From contig JANTQA010000026.1 of NCBI GenBank assembly GCA_027625915.1, forward strand, positions 5,456,001-5,520,000: a DNA stretch of 64,000 nucleotides. The letters run 5' to 3'. The stretch's first letter is position 1, and the number at the start of each line of letters is the position of its first letter. Under the pieces are notes generated by a model. That model saw nothing but the letters and a program-made list of their open reading frames with translations, was not told the origin of the DNA and ran no database searches. A program made the position numbers and the translations under genes. Shown here piece by piece: positions 12,581 through 24,180 of the stretch. Origin of the DNA: Anaeramoeba flamelloides (taxonomy: Eukaryota; Metamonada; Anaeramoebidae).

Positions 12581-13336
12581 ACTTAATTTGAAAAAAACAG
12601 AAGTTGTCCCCTTATTGTTCTTGAAATTTTTGGTTTTCTTTTCACTCTTTCCCAAATAAAACTTTTTAAAAATCCAAAAAAAAGAAAATTTCCAATCAAA
12701 CCCAAATAAATTTTCCCTAAAATTACATTCAAATCTCTTTACCATCACTTCTGTATTGATCTTTTAAATCCATTGATGCTCTTTTCAAAAAAAAGTGGGC
12801 AATTTATATTAAAATTCCCTTTAAACTCAATTCTCACAAAACTATTCAAATATACAAAATCATTAACAGCCATTTACCTGTTCTTAATAATAATCCAATT
12901 TGTTTGTTAGTATGGCATTACATAAATAAGATAATACAATTTCTGATCTCGATTTTAATGTGAGAAAATTGGTGGCTACTTTTTTCTTTGTTCTCGATAA
13001 AAATTATTTTCCCTTTAGGTTTAATCTCGAAAATTTTTCCCATATAATTTAAAACCATATAAATATATTTAATTGTTTAAAAAATCGTTTCTGCCATTAT
13101 CATATTTTCCAGTTTTTATTGAAGTCGTATATATCTCTTTTTCTCAAAAAAAAGTTCAATTTTTTTTTAGTTATTTTTTATTGAGGAGAGTTGATTCAAC
13201 AAAATTACTTGCTGTTTGTTTGAAACCCAAAATTTATTTGGAGTTTTTTATCTGATCTATAACAAAGGAAAGATTATAGATAATAAGATAGTTTTTATTT
13301 AAAAAATGAAAATAAAAAAAAATTATTTTATTTCTT

Positions 13337-14540
13337 TATTTATTATTATTGAGGAGAGTTGACTAAACAAAATTACATCCTGTTTTCCGTTAGGTTTTTT
13401 TTAATTTAGAGAAATAAACTGAAAATTTATTTAATTTTCGGTTTATTTCTCAAATTAAAAAAAAACCGTCATTAGCTTTTCTTGAGTTTTCTGTTTATTT
13501 GTAAAATCGATAGATTTAACAAATAAAACAGAAAACTCAAGAAAACCTAGGCACTCTACGGCACTTTCTGAAACTCTAAAATTGTATTTAAAGTTTTTAA
13601 TTCTAGCTTCCATGTAGACAAGATTATAACTCATAGGATATCTTTTCTTTTAAAAAAAGAAAAGAAAAAATTATTTTTAAACAAAGACAAGAAAAAGAGA
13701 AAGAAAAACAAGTAATAAAAGAGAGTAGGGTTTATTGGTAAGGTTTAAGTGCTAAAGAGCTCTTAATCTGTTAAAGAGAGAGTTTTGAAGTGACTAAATT
13801 TGTGAATCTTAATTCAAAGATTAGTCTAAAGAACCTTTTAATCACATTCATTCGAAGTATTTGAAACTCAATTTAGTTTTCTGTTAATAAAAGAGAGTAA
13901 ATAAATAATCAAAAAAAAGTAACAAACTTTAAATTTTTTTTTTTGGACCCCAAGTGTCAGATGGGTTGGTGGTTGTTTCTTTTTCTGTCGAATTTGTTTT
14001 GGATCACCACCATATTTTGTTTTACTAAGAGTTCTAAATATTTGACCAATTATAGATCAAATGAAAAAAGTTGCTTTATTGAATTTTAAATTAGAACTTT
14101 ATAGATAATTTACTTCCATAAAGCGTTGGGTTTTTAAAAATAAGGATTTGTTTTCCAAATTTTCTTTTTTATTTATTTTTTATTTTATTTTACAAGTTTT
14201 CCAAATCTTCTTTTCATAAAATACCAGTACAAGATACCTACTTGACAGCATTTACCCATCCAGAGTATCTTCTTTACAGATGTTACCAAAATTTTGATTT
14301 GGTTCACATCAGTTGACTTCAGTTGGATTCAGTTGAAATCAAACCACTTCAATTAATTCAGTTTGCTTAAGGTATAATGATAAACAAGTTTATATATTCT
14401 CATAATGGTTTTTTATTCCTTTTACCCCCTCAGACACTTTAAAAAAAAATAAAAAGCGAAGGGACCAAAGGAACCAAAGGAACCTAAGTAACACAAACGA
14501 ATTAAAAACGGAAATTTGGAAAAAGTAAAAAAAGTCTAAA
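13337..14540 (+). repeat. Repeat E, copy 1 (about 1.2 kb)
   Basis: Same order of blocks as the copy at 20570: GAGAGTTGACTAAACAAAATTA; a palindrome of the AAACTGAAAATTTATTTAATTTTCGGTTT type; 'CCTAGGCACTCTACGGCACT'; a (G/A)-rich block with AAAGAAAAACAAG; 'TGGTGGTTGTTTCTTTTT'; repeated TTCAGTT motifs; 'ATAATGGTTTTTTATTCC'; and a terminal tandem AAGGAACC block. No open frame of note. Boundaries are approximate. Confidence 0.7.
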
Positions 14541-15585
14541 AAAATACAAAATGGCTAACTTGTATTTAAATTTTTTTTTTGCTCAAAACATATATAAATT
14601 GATTATTATTATCCTTACAAAGTGCAATTTTTTTACACCATTTGGTTAGCTCTATCTTTCTTTTTACCATTTTATTAAAAAAAAATTGAAAAAAAAAAAT
14701 AACTAAAATTTTATTAATATATTTTACTTTTATTTTAAAACTTAATAGATCAACAAAAAATGAAAATCTTTATTACCCAAATAAACCAGTCAAAAAAAGT
14801 ATTTTTTAATTTTTTTTTCATTTTTTTTTGTTTTTCAATTAATTATTTTTTTTTTTTGTTATCTTTTTTCTTACTTTTACACTAATTTGAATAGATTTTG
14901 TAAGTATTCTTTTTAAAATTCAATAAAATTTCAATTAATTAATAATCTTGATCAATGTTTAATAATATTAAAAAATATAGAAACCAAAAAAATCAAATTG
15001 GGGAAGTATTTTTAAAAAAAAAATTGGTAAGAAAATAATTTTTTTCTTTTTATTTCTTCTTTTTATTTATTTTTAAAAGTTTATTATAACAAAGAAAAAA
15101 ACTAGAATAAAAAAATTTAAAAAAAAAAAATGAAATAATTTTAATTTTACTAATAAGAACAATTAAAATTTCAGATACAATAATATTTAAAAAAAAATGA
15201 AACATTAAAAATAAGTTTGAAAATTTTATTTTATATTTTTTTCTTGAAAAAATTAAAAGAAGAGGAGGATAGAGAAATTATTTTTAATTGTTTTGTTGAT
15301 TATTAAATTGGGGAATTTTTAATTTATCTGAATCTATTACAATTCTAACCATTTCAACTATTTAGAACTCTTAGTAGATACGCTAATGAATGATTTTTTT
15401 TTTTTTTTTTTTTTGATATTCACGAAAGATAATAAAGAATTAAAATTTTTATTAGAATTTGTTTTATCACCACTTTAAAAACTTTAACAACAAAACGATT
15501 ATAAAAATCATTTATTTTATTTTCTGAATTTCGCCTATATCTAAGAAATATTTTTTTGTACTTGGAATTGATTTGTTTTGAATCA

Positions 15586-16665
15586 TATATAAACCCCAAT
15601 CCAAAATTTTTAACACACCAAAATTCAATTTTTAGAAAAAAAAATCTTATTTTATCAATTCTAGAAGAAATACCAAATTATAACCATCAATAATTGAAAT
15701 GTTAACACTTTTTTATAAAAAACTATACTCATAAAACAAAAAATAAATAATTATCAATACTAATAAATTATCGGTCTTTTTAGAATTTTGAAGAGAGCAA
15801 AACATAAATATGCATTGTCAAATTTGTTTAAATTCTATTAGGAATATTGATAGATCAAATGGTTAGATACTATCAACTAATTTTATTTGAGTTCTTCTAT
15901 TTTGAACAACTCAACTTTAATATAATATCAATCGTTGAAAAAAAAATTTGGATCAACCGATACAAGTTAGGTAATTCAAAAAACAAAATAAAAACAAAAA
16001 ACTAAAAAGATGAAAAAATGATTTTCATATTTTACAAAAATCAAAATTATTTTCCAATTTGAAGGAAATTGTATTATTGTGATTGTTTGGAATGTTTTAA
16101 CTAAACTAGATTCCAAAAATTTGGACACAGTTTATACAGTTGAAAGAACATCATTACTGTACTTTAAATTCAAATTGGAAAGAATTTTGATTTTACAAAC
16201 AATTTCATTTTTTGTCTTTTTTGTTTTGTTTTCATTTCCTTTTTTGCAGTTACGTAATCTGTTTGGTTAGATCTCGAAATTTTTTTCAATGGTTGATAGA
16301 AGGTTAGTGTTGAGTTTGTTAAATTGGAAAATCAAATACAATTGGTAGATGGTATCTTATCATTTGATCGATCGACAATTGTTGGTGAAATTTCAACAAA
16401 TTTACCAATACATTTTTTGTTCCGCTCATTTCATTATTTTGGACACACCTGTTTTTATTTTTGAGTTTTAAATTTTTTTCTTTTATTTGGATGAAAATGA
16501 TTACTTATAAAAACATTAATACCTTGTAACTTAAATGTAGTTTTATATTAGGTTTGGGAAAATACAATAAATTGGGTTTTTTTTTGCCTATTTTTTATTT
16601 TGGGTGTGTACAAATTTTTGGAACGGGGTTTATGTGGAAAATTTTGAATTTTAGTTTATATATAT
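15586..16665 (+). repeat. Repeat A, copy 1, split by a nested B element
   Basis: Ends are ATAAACCCCAATCCAAAATT (left) and AATTTTGAATTTTAGTTTAT (right), matching the uninterrupted A copy at 47933-48480 read in reverse. The A sequence stops at 16101 and resumes at 16633, with a B element between. A alone is about 540 bp and non-coding. Confidence 0.8.
16102..16632 (-). repeat. Repeat B, copy 1, inserted in repeat A
   Basis: Termini TAAACTAGATTCCAAAAATT and AAATTTTTGGAACGGGGTTTA are imperfect inverted repeats. The interior is the reverse complement of the B copy at 50727-51261. Comparing the empty A site (TTTTAGCTGTGTGG at 47 kb) with this locus (TTTTAAC-TA...TA-TGTGG) shows a duplicated TA, as expected for a Tc1/mariner-type insertion. 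Confidence 0.8.
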
Positions 16666-18719
16666 TGAACAAATTTCACAGTAAAAATATTCAATCTTTG
16701 ATAAATCTACACTTATTATTGGATTAAATTTATTATTTAAACCCTTTATATGATCAAAATACTCAAAAATCTTTTTTTCTTCATTTTGTATTAAATATTT
16801 TGCTGTACCGAAAAAAAAGTAAGAAATGAAAAGAATTTACCACCTTTTTTTTTAGGTATCAATTTTTTTTTTTACAACAGTTAGACGAATTGACAATTTC
16901 TATTTAGATTCAGGAGAGAATTCAAAAATCACAATAAATTACAAATTATGAGAATTGTATTAATCTCAAGATTAAAAAGATTTCCCAATAAAGCAGTAAT
17001 AACATTTTTCGATAATTTTAAATTCTTATTACAAAGAAAATATTTTTTGATCATCGAAAGGATCTTTTCAAAAAAAAAAATTAATTTTTGAAAAAATGAT
17101 CTTTAGGAAGTAAGTACATTTTATCATTTTGAAAATATTTAAATTGAGTAAACATTACTGAAAAAATTTTTTTGAGTGCAACCAGATATTGAAACTTTGA
17201 AACCAAAACATCATTCGCTGATCTATTTGTGAAAAGAAAGCGAACCCAAAGTAATTCAGAGTTGAATCAGTAAAAAAAAAAAAAATCGATAAAAGAATAT
17301 TTTCGAAGATTTTTTTCTTTATCTTCTTAATTTGTAGGAATCCAAAACAATTTTATAACCCTGAATTTCTCGCTCCATTACTATTTATTATTATTTTACA
17401 AAACAGTTTTTTACAAACTTGCTTTCAAAATTCTTTTTTCAAATATTTTTATCAAACAAAACCAAAAACAAAGAATACTATTTCAAAAATTTAAAATAAA
17501 GAGGTTGAATTCTTGGAATAAAAAAACAGTTACAAAAGATTGACCCAAAATAATAAAAAATTTAGAAAAAATTTCAATCAGATTCAGAATTATTGTTCGT
17601 TCTCATTTTAATGGAAAATAAATAATTATAAAATCAAACGAATTCATCCAATAAATCATTATTTCTGAAGGGAAATTCAATAAATATCTGATTTTCTGAA
17701 CCCAATCAAGAATTAGATGAATAAAACCAAAATAGGATTTTTTAAATTCATTTTGGAAATTCCATCGAAATAAAAAGTAATTGGTTTATCAAAAATTTTA
17801 CAAACAAAAGTATTTCCATGAAGAATTAAAAAGAAAATCCAATTAAGAAGAAGTAATTGTCACAAATTTTACAGATAAGATCAAGAAATAAATTATTTTT
17901 ATTTATTGATTTTTTGATCAATCTTTTCAATTTTTTGAATTCCATTTTTTAGTTGGTATGAAAATATATTAAAATAGGATATCTGACATTTCTGTATTTA
18001 TTAAAATATCAATATACTCAATTAAAGAAATTATTTGAATAATTCAGTTTCGCATAAAGGATGGAACTCAAAATTTGAAAAATGTACTTACCCCCTTAAA
18101 GAAATAATAAACTAAATCAATGATAAGATCAAAAAATAATTAGTATTTGATTTTGGTTTGGTTGAAAAATTGGTAGTTCATTTAAATTAACTTTATTTAA
18201 GTTAAATGATCGTTTCTCAATTTATCATAGTATTATAGTTTGCTAAGAATATTAAATGCTTGTGATACTATAACGTCTTTATGCGTTATATATTTGACCA
18301 CATTGCTTTCAAATATTTACTTAACTCTATTCAAGCCAAAAGGAGATTGCCCTATTTTTAAATCTTTTTGAATAACAAGACGATACAATTACAAATTAAC
18401 ATGATTTTTTGAATTGATTCTTTTCTACTTCATCTTTTTTTTTTTCTTCTTCTTTAAGATTTATATTTCAGAAAAAAGGTTTTTTTTAATCGACCACAAA
18501 CAAAAGAAACAAAATTTACTTACTTTTTCAGAATTAATCTCTTTTATAGACAATCATCTTCTTGTAAAAAAAAAAAACAGTCACGATCCTTTTATTTAAA
18601 ATTTTATGATTTAATTATTCCTAAGAAAATTGTGAATGCCTCGTTGAGAGGTAGTTGTTTAGAAGCTGCCATTTTTTTCTTTTTGATCGAATATTTTTTG
18701 ATCTTTCCAGTTTTTTTTT

Positions 18720-18870
18720 TTGTCTTTTTCTTTTTATTTTCAAGTTACCCATACTTTAGTGTTTCAGTGTTTCAGTATTAGTGGGTAACCACTTGATTTT
18801 TCTCCTTTGTAACTCTTCTTCCCAATAAAAAGGAAATTCAACAAGGGAAAAAATAGAAAAAAAAAAAACA
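18720..18870. repeat. Repeat F with a hairpin
   Basis: A perfect 8 bp inverted pair, GTTACCCA (18744-18751) and TGGGTAAC (18782-18789), encloses a direct repeat of GTGTTTCA. It is followed by CACTTGATTTTTCTCCTTT. A diverged counterpart, without the strong stem, occurs at about 51600-51750. Confidence 0.4.
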
Positions 18871-19028
18871 ATTTCACAAACTTTAAAACCTTGATAAATT
18901 TTTGGTTAAAGTAAATTAAAACACAATCTTATTATTTAAAAATTGAAATTTATGATTCCCTCTAAATTCAAATGTCTATTAAAATGTCCAATTATTCTCA
19001 TTTTTTTATTTATTTTTTTATTAAATAG

Positions 19029-22000
19029 CAAACATGATGGAAGTTATAGAAAAGGAACGCAATAAAGTACGTGTAAAAACATTTACAGAAGAAGAGCATT
19101 TAAAACTACTTGAATATTTCCAAGACATTCGTATTAATACTGTTAAGGCGATGAAAAAAAATCAAGTTAATATCGAAATTTTTGATCAATCTGTACTAAA
19201 TTCGCTTCTTGATAAGGATGGGAAAATTATTGATGAAAATTTATTTAAGGCAATTGTTATGTATAAAGTTTGAAATTTATTTATTTCTTTATTCATTGAT
19301 CAATATATATATATATATACATATCTATACCTATCATTCATTAACCCCCTCTTTCCTCATATCTCTTTATGTGGGATCTATATATACATAAATATATCCT
19401 TGTAAATTAAATAAAAAATAATGTTATTAAATTCTACTTATATTAAAGCCCATTGAAAAAACTATTAGACCAATCATATGGAAATATATACTTGGTTTTT
19501 ATAAATTTGATTCAACAAGTGAAGAAAATGAAATGATTTCACAACAAGGAGAAAAAAAATATGATATTATTAAAAATCAATGGCAAACCTTTGATGAAGT
19601 ACAAATAGCTAATAATAAAAAATTTCAAAAAACAGTTACTCAAATTGATAAAGATATTACACGTACTGACAGAAAAGTAAGTATTTTCCAAGACGAAAAT
19701 TCTGAAGGAATTCAAATTCTAAGACGAATATTAATTAGCCATGGAATATATAATTTTGATTTAGGGTAAGGAAATAATATTTCTTTCTTTTTTTAAAAAT
19801 AAATATATTGAATTTAGAATGTATCTTTATTTTTCAAAAATAATTTATTTAATTTTTATTTTTAAATCCAAATTTAAACAATTATTATCTATTTTCTATT
19901 TAAAAATTGTCTTTCACCACACATTTTGACATAAATGTATATTTACACACACACACATACACACTTATATATATGTTATTTATATAATACGATTATGCTT
20001 GAAAATATATTCATGCCAAATATTGAACATAAAACACCTTTTATAAATCAATATAGTGTAAGTTCATTCTCTTTTTTTCTATTGAGATCAATTTATATTT
20101 CTTTATAATAATTTTTCGAATAATTTTAAATAAAAAAGTATTGCCAAGGGATGTCTGACTTTGCAAGTCCATTAATATATTTATTAGAAAAAGAATCTGA
20201 CATGTTTTGGTGCTTTGTTAACTTGATGAAAAGAATAGAAGGAAATTTCAAAAAAGATCAAAAGACAATAAATAAAAAAATTGAAATGATTAAATTTATT
20301 TGCAGAAAATTAGATCCAGAATTATATTTAAGGTAATTACTTTTCAATCCTTCCTTAATTAAATTTTAAAGATTTTTTACATTTGACCTGAATTTTGATG
20401 ATTCTCCCCATATTTTATACGTTTGTGTACTGTAATATATATAAAAAAAACTTGTGATATTTTTTTATTTATTTTGTGATTTGTGGTTTAGGTAGCAGTT
20501 TTAATTCCCCAAATTTGTACTTTGGTTATTTTTAATTTGAAAAAAAATAATAAAATCTTAGATTTTATTTTTTTATTATTATTAAAGAGAAGTGATTCAA
20601 CAAAATTACCTCTTGTTTGAGGTTAGGTTTTTTTTAATGTAAGAAATAAACCGAAAATTTATTTAATTTTCGGTTTTTTTCTTATAATTAAAAAAAAAAT
20701 AGAATACTTTTCGGCCGGTTTTTCTTAATTTGAGAAATTAAAAAATAATTTTTTTGAAATTTTGTTTTTATTTCAAAATTAATAAAAACCACCTTTATCT
20801 TTTCCAGAATTTAAAAGAATTGAGTAAAATCTGTGATTTTTCTCTCTTGGTTTGAGTCCTCGAAAATCGTCGTTAGGTTTTTTTACATTTTTGAAATTAA
20901 AAGAAACCTAGGCACTCTACAGCACTCTACGGCACTCTACGGTACTTCACCATTAGGTTTATTTCTCCAATTAAAAAAAACCTAGGCACTCTACAGCACT
21001 TGACGGCACTTACCGAAACTCTAAAATTGTATTTAAAATTTTTAATTCTCGTTCCCATGTAGGCAAGATTATAATCCATAATATAGGATATCTTTTCTTT
21101 TAAAAAATGAAAAGAAAAAAATTTATTTTTAAACAAAGACAAGAAAAAGAGAAAGAAAAGCAAGAAATAGAAAGAGAGTTTTGATCAAAAGAATAGAAAA
21201 AAAGTAAAAACTTGATTGAAAAGTTTTTTTTGTGGACCCAGGTGTTGAATTGTTTGGTGGTTGTTTCTTTTTATGTCGAATATTTCTTGGATTGTCGCCA
21301 TAATTTGTTTTAATACAGAGAACTAGATATTTGAACAAACATAGATTAAATGAAATAGGTTGCTTTATTATTTTATAATTTAGAACTTTATTGATGGGTT
21401 GAATCTATAAAGTGCTGAATTTTTAAGAATAAGATTTGGATTTTTTTTTTTTTTCTTTTTTTTTTATAGCTTTGGTTTTTTTTTTGTGTTTTTTTTTTTA
21501 TTATTTTATTTTTTTTTTATTAAGCAAGTTTTCCAAATCTTGTTTTCACAAAATCCCAGTACAAGATATTGACTCGACAGCAAAAACCCAGTACAAGTAA
21601 TGGCTTGACAGATTGTACGAAAAGTTCAATTCGGTTCACTTTGGTTAACTTCAGATTGCATTTGTTGGATTCAGTTATCTTCAGTTGCATAAGTCCAGTT
21701 CGATTCGTTTTAGATCTGATCATGAACAAGTTTGGTTAGGTCTAATCATGACCAGGTCAACCAATTCTTATAATGATTTTTTATTCCTTTTACCTTTCAC
21801 AAACACCTAAAAAAACAAAAAGAGAAGGAACCTAAGGAACCTAAGGAACCTAAGGAACCTAAGTAACCAAAGGACTTAAAAAGGTAAATTTGGAAAAGGT
21901 AAAAAGTATAAAAAATCAAAATCTTAGATTTTATTCAATTCTTTTCAATTAAAAAAAAATTGATGTTAGGCTTTCTTTCGTTTTCTGTTTATTCCGAAAA

Positions 22001-23191
22001 CCAATAGATTTTCAAAATTAAATAGAAAACTTCAAGAAAATCGCAGTAAGGTTACCCATAATTTAAATTTATTGAGACAAATATTTTATTTTACTTTATT
22101 CTTTTGAATTTTGGATAACCTAGGCACTCTACGTAACTCTTCAGAACTTCCCGATTTTTTATGCTTTTATTAAGAGATTTTTTGAATGATTTAAATATAC
22201 TTTTATTATTTACTTCAGAGTTAATTTTTTTTTTTCTTCTTTTTTTCTTTATAACTATACTAATACTATTACTCTAATTCTAATTTAATATATGAAATAA
22301 AATGATTATTAATTATTCAGTATTAATGATTCAAAATATGATTCAGATAACTTTCTGTTTTGTTACCGATGGATTTTAGTAAATTTTAAAAGGGAATACA
22401 AATATGAAATAGTTTTACAATTATGGGACAAAATGTTTTGTAACTATTTAACAAGTCACCTTGAAGTATTCATGGTTTTTACACTATTAAAATTAAACCG
22501 AACAAAAATAGTGGATCAGAATCTTAATTTCTCAGAAATTATGTATGTAATGAATCAATTTGTTCGCAAAAAATCATATAAAGTAATTGTTGATGAATCA
22601 ATTCAAGCAGTATATAATTTAGCAACAGTAATTGAAGACGATATCGAAAAAAGGGAAAGGGAAAGATTACTAGAAATTGAAAAGAAAAAAATGGAAGAAT
22701 TATTGCGGGAAAAATTGAAAATAGAGAAAGAAAATAGGAATATTCAAGAAAATGAGAATATCAAAGAAAATGAAATAAAAAAGGGAAATGATGATGAAAA
22801 GGAAATAAAAATTATAAATCAAGAAAGCAATATTGATCAAAATACTGAGAATTTTGATGAGAAGAATGAAGTTAATGAGAATGAGAATACAAAAAATGGA
22901 AATATTCAAGAAAATGAGAATCAAAATGAAAAAAATGAGAATACTCAAGAAAATAAGAATGAAAATGACAAAAAGAATGAAGACGAAAAGGAAATAAAAA
23001 TTATAAATCAAGAAAGCAATATTGATCAAAATACTGAGAATTGTGATGAGAAGAATGAAGAAAATGAGAATGAGAATACAGAAAATGGAAATATACAAGA
23101 AAATGAAAATGGAAATGAAAAAAATGAGAATATCAAAGAAAATGAAATAAAAAAGGGAAACGATGATGAAAAGAAAAATATTCAAAAATAA
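19029..23191 (+). CDS. TBC-domain Rab GTPase-activating protein, TBC1D15/17 (Gyp7) type
   Basis: Exons: 19029-19267, 19449-19765, a single base at 20057, 20139-20332 and 22321-23191. The first exon is preceded by an acceptor (TTAAATAG) and needs one base from an upstream exon; alternatively ATG 19034 is a start. The TBC domain is clear: RPIIWKYILGFYKFDST, the IDKDITRTDR arginine-finger motif, LISHGIYNFDLG, YCQGMSD (glutamine finger), MFWCFVNLMKRIEGNF, LDPELY, then FLFCYRWILVNFKREY and LQLWDKMFC. Both catalytic fingers are present, so it should accelerate GTP hydrolysis on a Rab. After the domain comes a ~150-residue NE/KE-rich acidic tail with an internal tandem duplication (about 22793-22940 and 22982-23130). 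Introns are 181 nt (donor GTTTGA, unusual), 291, 81 and 1988 nt; the last holds a repeat E insertion. If joined to 11752-12482 the protein is 764 residues, near the family size. Confidence 0.92.
20057..20057 (+). other. Candidate single-nucleotide exon (T) in the TBC gene
   Basis: The exon ending at 19765 stops with TTA GG before GTAAGG. The next certain exon starts at 20139 with TAT TGC CAA GGG ATG (YCQGM) after AAAAAAG. Joining them directly shifts the frame and destroys the YxQGMSD motif. At 20055-20063 the sequence reads AG-T-GTAAGT: a canonical acceptor, one base, then a perfect donor. Including that T gives GGT TAT TGC, that is Gly-Tyr-Cys, exactly as in the family (DLGYxQGMSD). Confidence 0.6.
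20570..21917 (+). repeat. Repeat E, copy 2, inside a TBC intron
   Basis: About 1.35 kb, with the same block order as the copy at 13337. It is bounded by a perfect 18 bp direct repeat (AAAATCTTAGATTTTATT at 20552-20569 and 21918-21935), which looks like a target-site duplication. Internal features are a fold-back AACCGAAAATTTATTTAATTTTCGGTT, a short tandem of GGCACTCTAC (about 20910-20945), and a tandem of AAGGAACCT near the 3' end (about 21826-21865). No protein is encoded. Confidence 0.75.
21936..22140 (+). repeat. Hairpin-type repeat fragment (E-related)
   Basis: Follows the second copy of the 18 bp flank. It contains a TTCAATTCTTTT-type arm, a TTTACTTTATTCTTTTGAATTTTGGATAACC arm and CCTAGGCACTCTACG, the same modules as the array at 39717-40062. 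Confidence 0.45.
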
Positions 23192-23649
23192 TAAAAGATT
23201 ATTTCTTAAGATAATTGATTCAATATGATATAAAAAATACATTAGAAAATAAAAAAAATAAAAAAAAGAAAAATTATATACAAAAAAAATTTTTAGCAAT
23301 CTTAGGTTCTTTTTTAAATAAACTAATTTATTTTTAATTTTTGCAACTCTTATAATATTTGAATTAATTAAAATGTTCAATATCTCAATTTTTCTTTTTT
23401 CTTTTTTCTTTTTTTTTAAAAAAAACAATTTTCCAGTCAAAGAGGTCTTGTTTTAATTAGTGAATTTAATATGTTTAAAGGGTTTGAATGTATATTAGAA
23501 GAAAAACTTTATTTTAAAATTTTAAAAATGAAAATCATTTTTTCTCATTTTACACATACTTTTTTATTTTTTTTCTTGTTTTATTATTGAAATTAATTAT
23601 TATGTAAATGTTTTTTTTATTGCAAAAATTTTATTCACTTTATAAAAAA

Positions 23650-24180
23650 ATGTTATTCTAATGTTATTAAAACAGTTTGGGAAATTATTGTAGAAAAATC
23701 ATATTGATTTCTATTGGAATTCTATTCGATCTTTGATCCTACTGATATTTGTATAATAAATGTGAAAAATTTCGACTTCATTTTCATTTCCTTTTTCAAA
23801 TAGAGACTACAAATACCAACAGAATTCGTTTGGGGAATTGGTTTTTAAAAGAAAAATATGAAAAATGAAGTCAAAAATGTTTCCTATTTATTATTCAAAT
23901 ACCAGTAGAAGTTCAAAACGAACAATCTTGTTTTTCTCAAGACGGTACACTAAGAATTTTTCGTTTTCAATTTTTGAAAATATCTATTGATTGAATAATT
24001 TTGCTTCACACAGGTATCAACTATTTTTTGATTTTTATTATTCTATTGATTTCTTATTTTTCTTCAAAAGGTTAATAAGCAAAAATGATTGATATTACAA
24101 TTTTTTTCTGAGAATCTTTATGGGAAACAAATTTTTCATTTCTTTAACTCTTAATCTTGACTCTATTTCAAAAGTTATAA
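23650..24180 (+). repeat. Repeat D, copy 1
   Basis: Starts near ATGTTATTCTAATGTT, then GAAATTATTGTAGAAAAATC, TTTGATCCT, ATAATAAATGTGAAAAATTT, an inverted AAAATGAAGTC echo, and TTTATTATTCAAATACCAG. It matches the copy at 59461-60000 over about 500 bp. Non-coding, boundaries approximate. Confidence 0.6.

Larger units (their letters stand above)
12581..19028. other. Non-coding stretch, probably a giant intron of the Rab GAP gene
   Basis: No coding exon was recognised between the Rab-binding part and the TBC part. It contains a full-length repeat E copy (13337-14540), a partial duplicate of E's start (about 13176-13250), an A element carrying a nested B element (15586-16665), and a hairpin-bearing repeat F (18720-18870). 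On the minus strand at 18599-18673 there is a 22-codon open frame of unusually balanced composition (MAASKQLPLNEAFTIFLGI...), too short to call a gene. Confidence 0.5.

Noticed and set aside
16079-16270. 63-codon frame in the 16 kb region
   Set aside because: Lies in the A/B repeat junction and is not conserved in the other copies.
18599-18673. 22-codon minus-strand frame MAASKQLPLNEAFTIFLGI...
   Set aside because: Too short, with no donor site or partner exon. Mentioned only because its composition is less AT-rich than its surroundings.
19766-20138. A longer intermediate exon (MLENIFMPNIEHK... around 19995-20057) instead of a 1 nt exon
   Set aside because: It has no AG acceptor upstream that keeps the frame open (the only earlier one, at about 19817, leads to a stop). 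It would also insert residues into the invariant Gly-Tyr junction.
22700-23440. 246-codon minus-strand frame rich in I, F and L, looking like a membrane protein
   Set aside because: It is the antisense of the acidic NE/KE tail of the TBC protein. Its repeats mirror that tail, and the sense frame continues a recognisable TBC domain.
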